Numbered from the stretch's first letter, positions 1 to 10,610 are shown. The stretch is 64,000 nt of DNA from Citrobacter sp. MGH106 (GCF_001037495.1 NZ_KQ089822.1:1240001-1304000), one strand, 5' to 3'. The notes: a model not told the origin generated them from the letters alone. A program made the numbers and translations.

Positions 1-954
1 AAGCGTAACGCGGATAATAGCTGGACCGTCACGGTTGCCGATCTGAAAAACAGCGAAGCGGAACACGACATCAAGGCGAAGTTTGTCTTTATTGGTGCTG
101 GTGGCGCTGCGTTGAAACTGCTGCAGGAAACCGATATCCCGGAAGCGAAAGGCTATGCCGGATTCCCGGTTGGTGGTCAGTTCCTGGTGGCGGAAAACCC
201 GGACGTGGTCAATCGTCACCTGGCGAAAGTCTACGGTCAGGCGTCCGTTGGTGCACCGCCGATGTCCGTACCGCATATTGATACCCGCATTCTGGATGGC
301 AAGCGCGTGGTACTGTTTGGACCATTTGCGACGTTCTCTACCAAGTTCCTGAAAAATGGTTCCTTATGGGATCTGCTCAGCTCTACCACCACGTCAAACT
401 TTATGCCGATGGTGAATGTAGGGCTGGATAACTTCGATCTGGTGAAATATCTGGTAAGCCAGGTCATGCTCAGCGACGACGACCGTTTTGCTGCACTGCA
501 GGAGTACTATCCGCAGGCGAAAAAAGAAGACTGGCGTTTGTGGCAGGCAGGTCAGCGTGTGCAGATCATCAAAAGTGATGAAGAAAAGGGCGGCGTTCTG
601 CGTCTGGGAACTGAAGTGGTCAGTGACAAAGAAGGAACAATTGCTGCACTGCTGGGCGCATCGCCAGGGGCGTCAACCGCTGCACCGATCATGCTGCATC
701 TGATGGAAAAAGTGTTTAAAGATAAAGTTGCCAGCCCGGAATGGCAGGCGAAACTGAAAACAATCATCCCGTCCTATGGCACGAAGCTGAACGGTAACGT
801 TGAGGCCACGGAACAAGAGCTGCAATATACCAGTGAAGTTTTGGGTCTGAAGTACGATAAACCGCAGGTCGCTGATGAAGCACCGAAACCGCAGCTTAAA
901 CCTCAGGCACAACCGCAACCTGAGCAGAAAGCTGTCGCAGATATCGCACTGTAA
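1..954 (+). CDS. mqo: Malate:quinone oxidoreductase, C-terminal part (cut by window start)
   Basis: The frame is open from base 1 to the TAA at 952-954, giving 317 codons. Mqo is about 550 residues, so roughly the N-terminal 40% with the main FAD-binding fold lies outside the window. Visible conserved parts are the second glycine motif [15 protein letters not shown] and the block [18 protein letters not shown]. The Pro/Gln-rich tail ([15 protein letters not shown]) is typical of enterobacterial Mqo. The enzyme is a peripheral inner-membrane FAD protein that oxidises L-malate to oxaloacetate and passes electrons to quinones. The neighbour order mqo-eco-nap matches E. coli. Confidence 0.95.
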   Translation, partial: KRNADNSWTVTVADLKNSEAEHDIKAKFVFIGAGGAALKLLQETDIPEAKGYAGFPVGGQFLVAENPDVVNRHLAKVYGQASVGAPPMSVPHIDTRILDGKRVVLFGPFATFSTKFLKNGSLWDLLSSTTTSNFMPMVNVGLDNFDLVKYLVSQVMLSDDDRFAALQEYYPQAKKEDWRLWQAGQRVQIIKSDEEKGGVLRLGTEVVSDKEGTIAALLGASPGASTAAPIMLHLMEKVFKDKVASPEWQAKLKTIIPSYGTKLNGNVEATEQELQYTSEVLGLKYDKPQVADEAPKPQLKPQAQPQPEQKAVADIAL

Positions 955-960
955 AGAAAA

Positions 961-1037
961 TGCCGGATGGCACTGCGCTTATCCGGCCTACTTCGTGCGT
1001 TTGTAGGCCGGATAAGGCGGTACGCCGCTATCCGGCA
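961..1037. repeat. REP/BIME element between mqo and eco
   Basis: Two inverted REP units lie between the convergent genes mqo and eco. The first, 961-990, begins TGCCGGATGG and ends CTTATCCGGCCTA. The second, 1003-1037, begins GTAGGCCGGATAAGGCG and ends TATCCGGCA. Their facing ends are complementary, so the pair can fold into a long stem-loop. Such elements commonly sit at the 3' ends of enterobacterial genes and stabilise or terminate transcripts. Confidence 0.9.
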
Positions 1038-1046
1038 CATTCTCAC

Positions 1047-1556
1047 TTATCGCGCGACTGCGTCCTGAATCTTCTCTTCCGCTTTCCAGATTCGGTATTT
1101 CACTTCTACGTTTTCCGGAGTGTAGACCACAATCGGCAATTTGCTGTTGTAACGCACCATACCGTCATCACCCAGATAAGCTGTGATGAATTTTTTCTCT
1201 TTTTTGCCGTCCGGGCAGGCCATCATGGTCGAGACCGGGGAGCTGACTTTGTCAAAAACATAGTAGTCGTATCCCCAACCTTCCAGAGTTTTGCTTTCCA
1301 GCTCTCCACCAAGGCGATGCCTGTTGCAGTCAACTTCCAGCGTTTGTCCGATCAGCAGTTCCACTTTTAGAGTAGATTCATCTTTCTCAGGAGCGAGCTG
1401 GATAACCTGGCGCTTCATACCTTTGTCGGCTTTAGGATAAGGCGCTGTTTTTTCCAGTGGTTGAGTGTTGGCATCGTTGTTTGCAGCCCACACAGAGGTG
1501 CTGGCAACGGCAGCTAACAGGACGACAGGGACAATAGTCTTCATCTTATTGTTCAC
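1047..1556 (-). CDS. eco: Ecotin, periplasmic serine protease inhibitor
   Basis: The product is 169 residues from a GTG start, or 165 from the in-frame ATG at 1544 that matches the E. coli start. AAGGAAA lies about 6 bases before the GTG and about 18 before the ATG, so the GTG start is better supported. A signal peptide ends around SVWA. Ecotin dimers inhibit chymotrypsin-fold serine proteases of broad specificity. The reactive loop [14 protein letters not shown] with a P1 methionine is intact, and the two cysteines of the family disulfide (VDCNRH and MACPDG) are present. It is convergent with mqo and divergent from nap. Confidence 0.96.
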   Translation of the reverse strand: MNNKMKTIVPVVLLAAVASTSVWAANNDANTQPLEKTAPYPKADKGMKRQVIQLAPEKDESTLKVELLIGQTLEVDCNRHRLGGELESKTLEGWGYDYYVFDKVSSPVSTMMACPDGKKEKKFITAYLGDDGMVRYNSKLPIVVYTPENVEVKYRIWKAEEKIQDAVAR

Positions 1557-1805
1557 AGTTTTTCCTTTCTTCTGTCTTCTGAACGTATCTATGGCAGGTT
1601 AGCATATTCACATCATCTATTAATCTAAATTTACTTATATTTTACGTGTATTGGCTGAGTGTTTGTTATTAATATGGTGATATATCCTAAGAATTATCTC
1701 ATAAATAAGATAATTCTCTTTTTGCGGTGTTCGTTATATAATTTAGTATATAACTAATTGAAATGTGAGCAAAAGCGCGTTTTTTTCCACCAACCCCACA
1801 CTCTT

Positions 1806-1819
1806 TTGATCCGGCAACA
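1806..1819. promoter_or_regulatory. FNR-like site of the nap promoter
   Basis: TTGATCCGGCAACA matches the FNR consensus TTGAT-N4-ATCAA in its left half and partly in its right half. It lies 12 bases before the NarP site, centre to centre 20 bases. That is two helical turns, the arrangement known for E. coli napF, where FNR and NarP co-activate. Confidence 0.75.
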
Positions 1820-1824
1820 GCATT

Positions 1825-1840
1825 TACCCCGATTGGGGTA
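1825..1840. promoter_or_regulatory. NarL/NarP 7-2-7 site of the nap promoter
   Basis: TACCCCGATTGGGGTA is an inverted pair of NarL/NarP heptamers with the 2-bp spacing required for NarP binding; only the central GATT breaks perfect symmetry. In E. coli phospho-NarP activates nap from this position and NarL competes. The narP gene itself lies at the other end of this gene cluster, at 14251-14898. Confidence 0.85.
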
Positions 1841-1957
1841 TGCACCTCTAACACATCCTGAAATATCTTACTGTTAAAAATAACTACTCATAAATAGTGC
1901 GGTTTTTATTGTCGTTCAACCCGCTCAGGGAGAGCGTCATTATGGAAGGACAATGTC

Positions 1958-2449
1958 ATGGTTGATTTATCCCGTCGAGGCATGTTGACAGGCAACTGGC
2001 GTAACGCTGGCATTGGGATCCGTCCGCCGTGGAGCAAGGAAGAATCTCACTTTCTGGCCCATTGCCTCCATTGTGACGCCTGCATCCAGGCGTGTGAAAC
2101 CGACATCCTGCAGCGAGGCCAGGGTGGGTATCCGAGCGTAAATTTCAAACACGGCGAATGCAGCTTTTGTTACGCCTGCGCACAAGCCTGTCCCGAATCA
2201 CTTTTTCTTCCGCGCCACACCAGGGCATGGGAACTGAACTTTACGATCGGTGAAAACTGCCTCGCAAATCAGTCTGTTGAGTGCCATCGCTGTCAGGATA
2301 GTTGTGAACCCATGGCCATTACCTTTCGCCCCACGCTGTCTGGTATTTACCAGCCACAGCTCGACAATCAGGGCTGTAACGGATGTGGAGCGTGCGTCGC
2401 TACCTGTCCGGTTTCAGCCATTAACGCGGAGTACAACCATGGACACTAA
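1958..2449 (+). CDS. napF: NapF, 4Fe-4S ferredoxin-type maturation protein for NapA
   Basis: A 163-residue cytoplasmic protein with three cysteine-rich iron-sulfur motifs: CLHCDACIQAC (about residues 36-46), CSFCYACAQAC (68-78) and CNGCGACVATC (138-149). A further CHRCQDSC lies in between. In E. coli NapF binds NapA in the cytoplasm and helps load or protect its iron-sulfur cluster before Tat export. It is the first gene of the nap-ccm unit. Its 3' end overlaps napD by 11 bases, which suggests translational coupling. Confidence 0.96.
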   Translation: MVDLSRRGMLTGNWRNAGIGIRPPWSKEESHFLAHCLHCDACIQACETDILQRGQGGYPSVNFKHGECSFCYACAQACPESLFLPRHTRAWELNFTIGENCLANQSVECHRCQDSCEPMAITFRPTLSGIYQPQLDNQGCNGCGACVATCPVSAINAEYNHGH

Positions 2450-2702
2450 CTGGCAGGTCTGCAGCCTGGTCGTTCAGGCAAAAAGTCAGCATATCAGCGA
2501 TATCGCCACGCAGTTGAGTACATTTCCAGGTTGTGAAGTTGCACTCAGTGATGTGGAAAGCGGCCAACTGATCGCGGTGGTAGAAGCTGAACAAAGTGAA
2601 ACGCTAATGAAAACAATTGAGTCGGTACGCAACGTTGCGGGCGTACTGGCGGTGTCGCTGGTTTATCACCAGCAGGATGAGCAAGGTGAGGAAACACCAT
2701 GA
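2439..2702 (+). CDS. napD: NapD, Tat signal-binding chaperone for NapA
   Basis: The 87-residue product starts at the ATG at 2439 ([15 protein letters not shown]). A longer in-frame reading upstream runs through napF and is not the likely start. NapD is a small ferredoxin-fold protein that binds the twin-arginine signal peptide of NapA and delays export until the molybdenum cofactor is inserted. It overlaps napF by 11 bases and napA by 4 bases (ATGA). Confidence 0.96.
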   Translation: MDTNWQVCSLVVQAKSQHISDIATQLSTFPGCEVALSDVESGQLIAVVEAEQSETLMKTIESVRNVAGVLAVSLVYHQQDEQGEETP

Positions 2703-5185
2703 AACTCAGTCGTCGTAGCTTTATGAAAGCTAACGCCGTTGCGGCCGCTGCGGCGGCTGCCGGGTTAAGCGTGCCGGGCGTAGCCCGCGCGGTAGTCGGT
2801 CAGCAAGAAGCTATCAAATGGGACAAAGCCCCGTGCCGATTTTGCGGTACAGGTTGTGGCGTATTGGTAGGGACTCAGCAAGGGCGTGTTGTGGCATGTC
2901 AGGGCGATCCGGATGCGCCGGTTAACCGTGGACTTAACTGCATTAAAGGTTACTTCCTGCCTAAAATCATGTACGGCAAAGACCGTTTAACGCAGCCGAT
3001 GCTACGCATGAAGGATGGCAAATATCACAAAGAAGGCGAATTCACCCCAATTAGCTGGGACCAGGCCTTCGATGTGATGGAAGAGAAATTCAAAACGTCC
3101 CTGAAAGAAAAAGGGCCAGATGCCATCGGCATGTTTGGCTCCGGTCAGTGGACCATCTGGGAAGGTTATGCGGCGGCGAAGCTGTTCAAAGCGGGTTTCC
3201 GTTCAAACAACATTGACCCGAACGCACGTCACTGCATGGCATCAGCGGTAGTCGGTTTTATGCGTACCTTTGGTATGGATGAACCGATGGGTTGCTATGA
3301 CGATATTGAGCATGCGGATGCTTTTGTTCTGTGGGGCGCCAATATGGCGGAGATGCACCCAATTCTGTGGTCACGCATCACCAACCGTCGCCTGTCCGAT
3401 CCTAATGTCAATGTGGCGGTTCTCTCTACCTTCCAGCATCGTAGCTTTGAACTGGCCGATAACGGCATCGTCTTTACGCCGCAAAGCGACCTGGTGATCC
3501 TCAACTACATCGCAAATTACATCATTCAAAACAATGCGATAAACCAGGATTTCTTCAGCAAGCACGTTAACCTGCGCAAAGGTGCGACGGATATCGGCTA
3601 CGGTTTACGTCCGACGCATCCGTTGGAGAAAGCGGCGAAAAACCCAGGTTCTGATGCATCCGAACCGATCAGCTTTGAAGAATACAAAGCGTTTGTTGCG
3701 GAATATACGCTGGATAAAACCGCAGAAATGACCGGCGTTCCGAAAGATCAACTGGAACAACTAGCGCAGCTGTATGCCGATCCGAATAAGAAAGTCATCT
3801 CCTACTGGACGATGGGCTTTAACCAACACACGCGCGGCGTGTGGGCCAACAACCTGGTCTACAACCTGCACCTGTTGACCGGCAAGATCTCCCAGCCTGG
3901 CTGTGGTCCGTTCTCTCTGACTGGCCAGCCTTCCGCTTGTGGTACCGCGCGTGAAGTAGGGACGTTCTCCCATCGCCTGCCTGCGGACATGGTGGTGACT
4001 AACGAAAAACACCGTGATATCTGCGAAAAACACTGGCAGATCCCAACCGGTACTATTCCGGCGAAAGTGGGTTTACATGCGGTAGCGCAGGATCGTGCGC
4101 TGAAGGATGGCAAGCTCAACGTTTACTGGGTGATGTGTAACAACAACATGCAGGCCGGACCGAATATTAACGAAGAGCGTATGCCTGGCTGGCGCGATCC
4201 GCGCAACTTTATCATCGTTTCCGATCCGTACCCGACGGTCAGCGCCCTGGCGGCCGACCTGATCCTGCCGACAGCGATGTGGGTGGAAAAAGAAGGGGCC
4301 TACGGTAACGCTGAGCGTCGTACTCAATTCTGGCGTCAGCAGATTAAAGCGCCGGGCGAAGCAAAATCGGATTTGTGGCAACTGGTGCAGTTTGCCCGTC
4401 GTTTCAAAACGGAAGAGGTCTGGCCGGAAGAACTGTTGGCGCAGAAACCAGAACTGCGTGGCAAAACTCTGTATGACGTGCTGTTTGCAACGCCTGCGGT
4501 GACGAAATACCCGGTTAGCGAACTGGCTGAAGATCAGCTTAACGATGAGTCCCGCGAGCTGGGTTTCTACCTGCAAAAAGGGCTGTTCGAAGAGTATGCA
4601 TGGTTTGGTCGCGGTCATGGACACGATCTTGCACCGTTCGATGATTACCACAAAGCGCGCGGGTTACGCTGGCCGGTAGTTGAAGGTAAAGAGACCCAGT
4701 GGCGCTACAGCGAAGGTAACGATCCGTACGTGAAGGCTGGAGAAAGTTACAAGTTCTACGGCAAGCCGGACGGTAAAGCGGTGATTTTCGCACTGCCATT
4801 TGAACCGGCGGCAGAAGCGCCGGATAAAGAGTATGACCTGTGGCTCTCCACCGGACGTGTACTGGAGCACTGGCACACCGGCAGTATGACGCGTCGCGTG
4901 CCTGAACTGCACCGTGCCTTCCCGGAAGCCGTGCTGTTTATCCATCCGCTGGACGCGAAAGCACGCGATTTGCGTCGTGGCGATAAAGTCAAAGTGGTCT
5001 CCCGCCGTGGTGAAGTCATTTCGATTGTGGAAACACGTGGGCGTAACCGTCCACCGCAGGGGCTGGTGTATATGCCGTTCTTCGACGCCGCACAGCTGGT
5101 GAACAACCTGACGCTGGATGCGACGGATCCGCTTTCTAAAGAAACGGATTTCAAGAAGTGCGCTGTGAAACTGGCGAAGGTGTAA
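2699..5185 (+). CDS. napA: NapA, periplasmic nitrate reductase catalytic subunit
   Basis: An 828-residue molybdopterin enzyme reducing nitrate to nitrite in the periplasm. The N-terminus has a twin-arginine signal (SRRSFMK) and an Ala-rich hydrophobic stretch ending at ARA. The 4Fe-4S cluster ligands are C46, C49, C53 and C81 (CRFCGTGC, then GLNC). C179 in NARHCMAS is the expected molybdenum ligand. The family's C-terminal molybdopterin-binding end is present ([15 protein letters not shown]). Length and sequence are those of a complete enterobacterial NapA. Electrons come from NapC through NapB, or from NapGH. Confidence 0.98.
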   Translation: MKLSRRSFMKANAVAAAAAAAGLSVPGVARAVVGQQEAIKWDKAPCRFCGTGCGVLVGTQQGRVVACQGDPDAPVNRGLNCIKGYFLPKIMYGKDRLTQPMLRMKDGKYHKEGEFTPISWDQAFDVMEEKFKTSLKEKGPDAIGMFGSGQWTIWEGYAAAKLFKAGFRSNNIDPNARHCMASAVVGFMRTFGMDEPMGCYDDIEHADAFVLWGANMAEMHPILWSRITNRRLSDPNVNVAVLSTFQHRSFELADNGIVFTPQSDLVILNYIANYIIQNNAINQDFFSKHVNLRKGATDIGYGLRPTHPLEKAAKNPGSDASEPISFEEYKAFVAEYTLDKTAEMTGVPKDQLEQLAQLYADPNKKVISYWTMGFNQHTRGVWANNLVYNLHLLTGKISQPGCGPFSLTGQPSACGTAREVGTFSHRLPADMVVTNEKHRDICEKHWQIPTGTIPAKVGLHAVAQDRALKDGKLNVYWVMCNNNMQAGPNINEERMPGWRDPRNFIIVSDPYPTVSALAADLILPTAMWVEKEGAYGNAERRTQFWRQQIKAPGEAKSDLWQLVQFARRFKTEEVWPEELLAQKPELRGKTLYDVLFATPAVTKYPVSELAEDQLNDESRELGFYLQKGLFEEYAWFGRGHGHDLAPFDDYHKARGLRWPVVEGKETQWRYSEGNDPYVKAGESYKFYGKPDGKAVIFALPFEPAAEAPDKEYDLWLSTGRVLEHWHTGSMTRRVPELHRAFPEAVLFIHPLDAKARDLRRGDKVKVVSRRGEVISIVETRGRNRPPQGLVYMPFFDAAQLVNNLTLDATDPLSKETDFKKCAVKLAKV

Positions 5186-5191
5186 GTCGCT

Positions 5192-5887
5192 ATGTCCCGG
5201 TCAGCAAAACCCCAAAATGGCCGTCGCCGCTTTCTGCGCGATATGGTTCGCGCAGCTGGCGGACTGGCAGTTGTTGGCGTGGCGCTGGGGTTGCAACAAC
5301 AAACCGCACGTGCAACCGGCGTGCGGTTACGCCCGCCTGGGGCATTGAGTGAGGACGCATTTGCCAGCGCTTGCGTACGCTGCGGGCAGTGCGTTCAGGC
5401 TTGCCCTTATGACACGCTGAAACTGGCGACTCTGGCCTCCGGGCTGGCGGCGGGGACGCCGTATTTTATTGCCCGCGATATTCCCTGCGAAATGTGTGAG
5501 GACATCCCGTGCGCCAAAGTTTGTCCAAGCGGAGCGTTGGATCGGGAAATTGAATCGATCGACGATTCACGCATGGGGTTGGCGGTGCTGCTGGATCACG
5601 AGAACTGCCTCAATTATCAGGGATTGCGCTGCGACGTCTGCTATCGCGAGTGCCCGAAAATTGACGAGGCCATCACCCTGGAGCTCGATCGCAATATGCG
5701 TACCGGTAAACATGCGCGGTTTATTCCTACCGTTCATAGCGATGCCTGTACCGGATGCGGTAAATGCGAAAAGGTCTGTGTGCTGGAGCAACCGGCCATA
5801 AAAGTGCTGCCTTTGTCGCTGGCAAAAGGGGAGTTGGGACACCATTACCGCTTCGGTTGGCTGGAGGGGCAAAATGGCAAATCGTAA
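5192..5887 (+). CDS. napG: NapG, periplasmic iron-sulfur quinol dehydrogenase subunit
   Basis: A 231-residue ferredoxin-like protein with a twin-arginine signal (GRRRFLRD, then a hydrophobic run ending TARA). Cysteine motifs [35 protein letters not shown] and [11 protein letters not shown] indicate four 4Fe-4S clusters. With the membrane protein NapH it forms an alternative quinol dehydrogenase feeding NapAB, mainly from ubiquinol in E. coli. It starts 6 bases after napA and overlaps napH by 14 bases. Confidence 0.96.
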   Translation: MSRSAKPQNGRRRFLRDMVRAAGGLAVVGVALGLQQQTARATGVRLRPPGALSEDAFASACVRCGQCVQACPYDTLKLATLASGLAAGTPYFIARDIPCEMCEDIPCAKVCPSGALDREIESIDDSRMGLAVLLDHENCLNYQGLRCDVCYRECPKIDEAITLELDRNMRTGKHARFIPTVHSDACTGCGKCEKVCVLEQPAIKVLPLSLAKGELGHHYRFGWLEGQNGKS

Positions 5888-6737
5888 ACGTGATGCAGGC
5901 CGTGAAGCGCGGGCGAAAAAAGGCTGGTGGCAGAGTCATCGTTGGCTGGTGTTGCGTCGTTTAAGCCAGTTTCTGGTGTTGGCGATGTTTCTCAGCGGCC
6001 CGTGGCTCGGTGTGTGGATCCTGCATGGTAATTACAGCAGCAGCCTGTTGCTGGATACCATTCCGTTAACCGATCCACTCATTACGCTGCAAAGTCTGGC
6101 CAGTGGGCATTTGCCTGCGACGGTGGCGTTAACGGGCGCGGCCATCATTACGGTGCTGTATGCCCTTGCGGGCAAGCGATTGTTTTGTAGTTGGGTCTGT
6201 CCGATGAATCCTGTAACCGACTTTGCGAGCTGGTTACGCAGAAGGTTTGAGTTGAATCAGTCAGCGACAATTCCGCGCTATATACGCTACGTCCTGCTGG
6301 TTGTCATTTTGCTGGGCTCTGCTGTAACAGGCACGTTGCTGTGGGAATGGATAAACCCGGTTTCTCTGCTGGGACGTGGCCTGGTGATGGGGTTCGGTAG
6401 CGGAATACTGCTGATTATTGCACTGTTTTTATTTGATTTACTGGTCGTTGAACATGGCTGGTGCGGGCACCTTTGCCCACTTGGCGCACTGTATAGCGTG
6501 CTGGGAAGTAAAGGGGCGTTAACCGTTTCGGCGAAAGAACGCGAGAGATGTAACCGCTGTATGGATTGTTTTCATGTTTGCCCGGAACCGCATGTGCTAC
6601 GTGCCCCGGTGCTGGATGAGCAAAGCCCGGTGCAGGTGACCAGTCGCGATTGCATGGCCTGCGGTCGCTGTGTGGATGTCTGTTCTGAGGATGTTTTTAC
6701 AATAACAACACGATGGAGTTCGGGAGCGAAATCATGA
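5874..6737 (+). CDS. napH: NapH, membrane iron-sulfur quinol dehydrogenase subunit
   Basis: A 287-residue inner-membrane protein with four predicted hydrophobic segments, around residues 30-50, 75-95, 135-155 and 170-190. Two CX3CP motifs (CSWVCP and CGHLCP) are characteristic of the NapH family. The cytoplasmic C-terminus has two ferredoxin motifs ([12 protein letters not shown] and [11 protein letters not shown]). It partners NapG in quinol oxidation. It overlaps napB by 4 bases. Confidence 0.96.
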   Translation: MANRKRDAGREARAKKGWWQSHRWLVLRRLSQFLVLAMFLSGPWLGVWILHGNYSSSLLLDTIPLTDPLITLQSLASGHLPATVALTGAAIITVLYALAGKRLFCSWVCPMNPVTDFASWLRRRFELNQSATIPRYIRYVLLVVILLGSAVTGTLLWEWINPVSLLGRGLVMGFGSGILLIIALFLFDLLVVEHGWCGHLCPLGALYSVLGSKGALTVSAKERERCNRCMDCFHVCPEPHVLRAPVLDEQSPVQVTSRDCMACGRCVDVCSEDVFTITTRWSSGAKS

Positions 6738-7183
6738 AAAGCCATGACCTGATTAAAGCGCTGAGTCAAATGACGGCAGCGCTGGCCCTGGTAGTCAGTG
6801 GGGCAGTTTGGGCTGCAAACGGAGTGGATCTGAGCCAGTCACCGGAAGTCTCGGGGACGCAGGAAGGGGCGATTCGCATGCCGAAAGAGCAGGAGCGTAT
6901 GCCGCTGAACTACGTTAACCAACCACCGATGGTTCCGCACAGCGTTGATGGTTACCAGGTTACAACTAACACCAACCGCTGCCTGCAGTGCCATGGCGTG
7001 GAAAGCTATCGGACAACCGGCGCGCCGCGCATCAGCCCGACGCACTTTATGGACAGCAACGGCAAAGTGCTGGCGGAAGTGGCGCCGCGTCGCTATTTCT
7101 GCCTGCAGTGTCATGTCCCGCAGGCTGATGCTGCTCCGATTGTCGAAAATACCTTCACCCCCTCGAAAGGTTACGGGAAATAA
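6734..7183 (+). CDS. napB: NapB, dihaem cytochrome c subunit of nitrate reductase
   Basis: A 149-residue periplasmic cytochrome with a signal peptide ending GAVWA and two haem-binding CLQCH motifs at residues 83-87 and 123-127. The start is taken at MKSHDL (ATG at 6734), which forms an ATGA overlap with the napH stop; an upstream in-frame start at 6713 would add seven unneeded residues. NapB passes electrons from NapC to NapA. Its haems require the downstream Ccm system. Confidence 0.96.
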   Translation: MKSHDLIKALSQMTAALALVVSGAVWAANGVDLSQSPEVSGTQEGAIRMPKEQERMPLNYVNQPPMVPHSVDGYQVTTNTNRCLQCHGVESYRTTGAPRISPTHFMDSNGKVLAEVAPRRYFCLQCHVPQADAAPIVENTFTPSKGYGK

Positions 7184-7192
7184 GAGGTCATT

Positions 7193-7795
7193 ATGGAAAA
7201 TTCTAACCGTAAACCAGGCTGGATTAAGCGCGTCTGGCAATGGTGGCGTCGCCCCAGCCGTCTGGCGCTCGGCACGCTGTTGTTAATCGGCTTTGTGGGC
7301 GGCATTATTTTCTGGGGCGGTTTTAACACCGGTATGGAAAAGGCCAACACTGAAGAATTCTGTATCAGCTGTCACGAAATGCGCAACACTGTCTATCAGG
7401 AATACATGGAAACCGTACACTACAACAACCGTAGTGGTGTACGTGCGACCTGCCCTGATTGCCACGTCCCGCATGAGTGGGGCCCGAAAATGATTCGTAA
7501 GATTAAAGCCAGCAAAGAGCTGTATGCGAAAGCGTTGGGGTTGATAGACACACCGCAAAAATTTGAAGACCACCGTCTGATAATGGCGCAAAATGAGTGG
7601 CGGCGTATGAAAGACAATAACTCGCAGGAGTGTCGTAACTGTCATAACTTCGAGTTTATGGATTTAACCGCCCAGAAAGGTGTTGCGGCTAAAATGCATG
7701 ACCAGGCCGTGAAAGAAGGACAAACCTGTATCGACTGCCATAAAGGGATAGCGCACAAACTCCCCGATATGCGTGAAGTTAAACCGGGATTCTAA
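7193..7795 (+). CDS. napC: NapC, membrane-anchored tetrahaem quinol dehydrogenase
   Basis: A 200-residue NapC/NirT-family cytochrome with one N-terminal membrane anchor (about residues 24-44). Four haem motifs follow: CISCH (57-61), CPDCH (87-91), CRNCH (147-151) and CIDCH (179-183). It oxidises menaquinol and reduces NapB. It lies 9 bases after napB and 14 bases before ccmA, so nap and ccm probably share a transcript. Confidence 0.96.
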   Translation: MENSNRKPGWIKRVWQWWRRPSRLALGTLLLIGFVGGIIFWGGFNTGMEKANTEEFCISCHEMRNTVYQEYMETVHYNNRSGVRATCPDCHVPHEWGPKMIRKIKASKELYAKALGLIDTPQKFEDHRLIMAQNEWRRMKDNNSQECRNCHNFEFMDLTAQKGVAAKMHDQAVKEGQTCIDCHKGIAHKLPDMREVKPGF

Positions 7796-7809
7796 CAGGA
7801 TGTTGATGC

Positions 7810-8436
7810 GTGCAAATGCTTGAAGCCAGGGAACTGCTCTGTGAGCGGGATGACAGAATACTGTTTAGTGAGCTGTCATTTCGCGTAACCGCGGGTGAAT
7901 GGGTGCAAATTACCGGGAGTAACGGCGCAGGGAAAACCACTTTGCTGCGCTTACTTACTGGTCTGGCTCGCCCTGATGCCGGAGAGGTTTGCTGGCAAGG
8001 GCAACCACTGCATCAAGTGCGGGACAGTTACCATCAGGAACTGCTTTGGATCGGACATCAGCCGGGAATTAAAACCCGGCTTTCGGCATTGGAGAATCTG
8101 CGTTTCTTCCACCATGATGGCGATACTGCTCAGTGCCTGGCCGCTCTGGCACAGGCCGGGCTCGCCGGATATGAAGACATTCCAGTTAATCAACTCTCTG
8201 CCGGACAACAACGCCGTGTGGCATTGGCTCGTCTGTGGCTGACCCGCGCCCGGCTCTGGATCCTGGACGAACCGTTCACTGCGATTGATGTCAATGGCGT
8301 TGAACGCCTGACTCAGCGTATGGCACAACATACGGAGCAGGGCGGTATTGTTATTCTCACGACTCATCAGCCTCTGAATGTAGAGACCAATAAAGTGCGG
8401 CGTATTGCGCTGACCAGCGAGAGGGCTGCGCAATGA
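7810..8436 (+). CDS. ccmA: CcmA, ATPase of the haem-handling ABC complex
   Basis: A 208-residue ABC ATPase from a GTG start. Walker A is GSNGAGKTT (about residues 36-44), the signature is LSAGQQRR, and Walker B is LWILDEP. With CcmB, CcmC and CcmD it uses ATP to release haem-loaded CcmE for transfer to apocytochromes in the periplasm. It overlaps ccmB by 4 bases. Confidence 0.96.
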   Translation: MQMLEARELLCERDDRILFSELSFRVTAGEWVQITGSNGAGKTTLLRLLTGLARPDAGEVCWQGQPLHQVRDSYHQELLWIGHQPGIKTRLSALENLRFFHHDGDTAQCLAALAQAGLAGYEDIPVNQLSAGQQRRVALARLWLTRARLWILDEPFTAIDVNGVERLTQRMAQHTEQGGIVILTTHQPLNVETNKVRRIALTSERAAQ

Positions 8437-9092
8437 TGTGGCGAATTTTCCGTTTAGAACTGCGGGTTGCGTTCCGTCATAGTGCGGAGATTGCCAATCC
8501 GTTATGGTTCTTCCTGATTGTGATTACGTTATTCCCGCTAAGCATTGGCCCGGAACCACAACTGCTGGCGCGAATTGCGCCGGGTATTATCTGGGTTGCA
8601 GCACTGCTGGCATCATTACTGGCGCTGGAGCGCCTGTTTCGCGATGACCTTCAGGACGGCAGCCTCGAACAGCTGATGTTACTGCCATTGCCACTACCGG
8701 CGGTGGTGCTGGCGAAGGTAATGGCACACTGGGTCGTGACCGGCCTGCCGTTGCTTATCCTCTCGCCGCTGGTGGCGTTGCTGTTGGGAATGGATATGTA
8801 CGGTTGGCAGATTATGGCACTGACGCTGTTGCTCGGTACGCCGACGCTGGGTTTTCTCGGGGCGCCAGGCGTTGGATTAACGGTTGGTCTGAAGCGTGGC
8901 GGTGTGTTGTTAAGCGTGTTGGTACTGCCGCTAACCATCCCGCTGCTGATTTTTGCGACCGCTGCGATGGATGCGGCCTCTATGCACTTACCCGTTGAAG
9001 GGTACATGGCGATTCTGGGCGCACTGTTGGTGGGGAGCGCGACGTTAAGTCCTTTTGCGACGGCGGCTGCGTTACGCATCAGTGTGCAGTAG
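8433..9092 (+). CDS. ccmB: CcmB, membrane permease of the cytochrome c maturation ABC complex
   Basis: A 219-residue protein with six predicted transmembrane stretches and the CcmB-typical region [19 protein letters not shown]. It is the membrane partner of CcmA. The 95-bp gap to ccmC looks longer than the E. coli gap I remember and contains no gene. Confidence 0.95.
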   Translation: MMWRIFRLELRVAFRHSAEIANPLWFFLIVITLFPLSIGPEPQLLARIAPGIIWVAALLASLLALERLFRDDLQDGSLEQLMLLPLPLPAVVLAKVMAHWVVTGLPLLILSPLVALLLGMDMYGWQIMALTLLLGTPTLGFLGAPGVGLTVGLKRGGVLLSVLVLPLTIPLLIFATAAMDAASMHLPVEGYMAILGALLVGSATLSPFATAAALRISVQ

Positions 9093-9187
9093 CACGATTT
9101 TTATTTTAGCGTGCCTGATCAGGCGATTTTCCGCCATCAGGGACAACGGCAGTTTCATTTGTTTTGCTTGAGTCTGGTGACTGAACT

Positions 9188-9925
9188 ATGTGGAAAATAC
9201 TTCATCAACTGGCGATGCCCCCACGGCTCTATCAGATCTGTGGCTGGTTTATCCCGTGGCTGGCGATTGCCAGTGTAGTGATACTGGCAACGGGTTGGAT
9301 CTGGGGATTTGGTTTTGCACCTTCGGATTATCAGCAGGGGCAGAGCTATCGCATTATCTACCTGCACGTCCCGGCGGCAATCTGGTCGATGGGGATTTAT
9401 GCCTCGATGGCGGTTGCGGCGTTTATCGGCCTGGTCTGGCAGATGAAAATGGCCAATCTGGCTTTAGCCGCGATGGCCCCTGTTGGCGCAGTGTTTACCT
9501 TTATCGCACTGGTGACCGGGTCGGCATGGGGTAAACCAATGTGGGGAACCTGGTGGGTATGGGATGCCCGACTCACTTCTGAACTGGTGTTGCTGTTTCT
9601 CTACGTAGGCGCTATCGCACTGTGGCACGCATTTGATGACCGTCGCGTGGCGGGGCGTGCTGCCGGTATTCTGGTGCTGATTGGCGTTGTTAACTTACCG
9701 ATTATTCACTACTCGGTAGAGTGGTGGAATACGTTGCATCAGGGATCGACCCGTATGCAGCAAAGTATTGATCCGGCGATGCGCACGCCGTTGCGTCTGG
9801 CAATCGTCGGCTATCTGTTGCTGTTTATCACGCTGACGCTGATGCGCATGCGTAATCTGATTTTGTTGATGGAAAAACGCCGCCCGTGGGTGAGCGAACT
9901 GATCTTAAAAAGAGGCCGCCAATGA
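9188..9925 (+). CDS. ccmC: CcmC, haem delivery protein with WWD motif
   Basis: A 245-residue membrane protein with six hydrophobic segments. The tryptophan-rich haem-handling motif WGTWWVWDARLTSELVL (about residues 118-134) is intact, with flanking histidines in YLHVPAA and IIHYSVEWW. It presents haem to CcmE. It overlaps ccmD by 4 bases. Confidence 0.97.
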   Translation: MWKILHQLAMPPRLYQICGWFIPWLAIASVVILATGWIWGFGFAPSDYQQGQSYRIIYLHVPAAIWSMGIYASMAVAAFIGLVWQMKMANLALAAMAPVGAVFTFIALVTGSAWGKPMWGTWWVWDARLTSELVLLFLYVGAIALWHAFDDRRVAGRAAGILVLIGVVNLPIIHYSVEWWNTLHQGSTRMQQSIDPAMRTPLRLAIVGYLLLFITLTLMRMRNLILLMEKRRPWVSELILKRGRQ

Positions 9926-10134
9926 CCCCTGCATTTGCATCATGGAGTGATTTTTTCGCGATGGGCGGTTACGCCTTGTATGTCTGGTTGGCTGTGGCTA
10001 TGAGCGTTGTCCCTATGATTGTACTGGTGCTGCACTCTGCGTTACAGCATCGGACGATATTACGCGGTGTAGCACAGCAACGGGCAAGAGAAGCCCGTAT
10101 GCGCGCGGCACAAACGCAACGGGAGGCGGCGTGA
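9922..10134 (+). CDS. ccmD: CcmD, small membrane protein of the haem export complex
   Basis: A 70-residue protein starting at MTPAFASW (ATG at 9922 overlapping the ccmC stop), with one transmembrane helix and a charged Arg/Gln-rich cytoplasmic tail. It bridges CcmC, CcmE and CcmAB and is needed for release of holo-CcmE. A longer reading from 9886 runs inside ccmC and is not favoured. Confidence 0.94.
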   Translation: MTPAFASWSDFFAMGGYALYVWLAVAMSVVPMIVLVLHSALQHRTILRGVAQQRAREARMRAAQTQREAA

Positions 10135-10610
10135 ATATTCGACGTAAAAATCGACTCTGGATTGCCTGTGCGGTGCTTGCGGGTCTGGCATTAACCATCA
10201 CGCTGGTGCTCTACGCGCTGCGTTCCAATATCGACCTGTTCTATACGCCGGGCGAAATACTCTACGGTAAGCGTGAAACCCAGAAGATGCCTGAAGTCGG
10301 TCAACGTCTGCGTGTGGGGGGCATGGTTATGCCTGGCAGCGTTAAACGCGACCCGCAATCCCTGAAGGTGAATTTCAGCATCTATGACGCCGAGGGCGTA
10401 GTCGATGTGACGTATGAAGGTATCCTGCCGGATCTGTTCCGTGAAGGGCAGGGGGTCGTTGTGCAGGGTGAACTGGAAGAGGGGAATCATGTGCAGGCAA
10501 AAGAGGTCCTCGCCAAACATGATGAGAATTACACCCCACCGGAAGTCGAAAAAGCGATGCAGGAAAATCACCGTCGCCCGGAAAGTGTTTATAAGGATAA
10601 AACGTCATGA
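10131..10610 (+). CDS. ccmE: CcmE, periplasmic haem chaperone
   Basis: A 159-residue protein from a GTG start with an N-terminal membrane anchor (residues 8-29) and an OB-fold domain. H130 in [12 protein letters not shown] is the residue that binds haem covalently in this family, followed by the conserved Tyr134. It carries haem from CcmC to CcmF. It overlaps its neighbours by 4 bases on each side. Confidence 0.97.
   Translation: MNIRRKNRLWIACAVLAGLALTITLVLYALRSNIDLFYTPGEILYGKRETQKMPEVGQRLRVGGMVMPGSVKRDPQSLKVNFSIYDAEGVVDVTYEGILPDLFREGQGVVVQGELEEGNHVQAKEVLAKHDENYTPPEVEKAMQENHRRPESVYKDKTS

Larger units (their letters stand above)
1557..1957. other. eco-napF intergenic region with divergent promoters
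   Basis: This 401-bp spacer holds the eco promoter on the left and the nap promoter on the right. Bases 1600-1760 are strongly AT-rich and I see no gene there. The nap half carries an FNR-like site, a NarL/NarP site and a probable -10 (TATCTT around 1864-1869). If the E. coli spacing holds, with FNR at about -64 and NarP at about -44, transcription would start near 1877. The remaining 80 bases are the napF leader. Confidence 0.7.

Noticed and set aside
960..1370. A 136-codon plus-strand frame over the REP element and eco
   Set aside because: It begins in the REP repeat and runs antisense to ecotin, which is clearly the true gene.
2250..2702. Extended napD start about 190 bases upstream
   Set aside because: The extension overlaps napF in another frame, and E. 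coli NapD begins at the MDTNWQV-type start used here.
4073..4651. Long open frame of 192 codons on the minus strand inside napA
   Set aside because: It lies wholly antisense to a full-length, conserved napA and has no family resemblance; it is a by-product of napA codon use.
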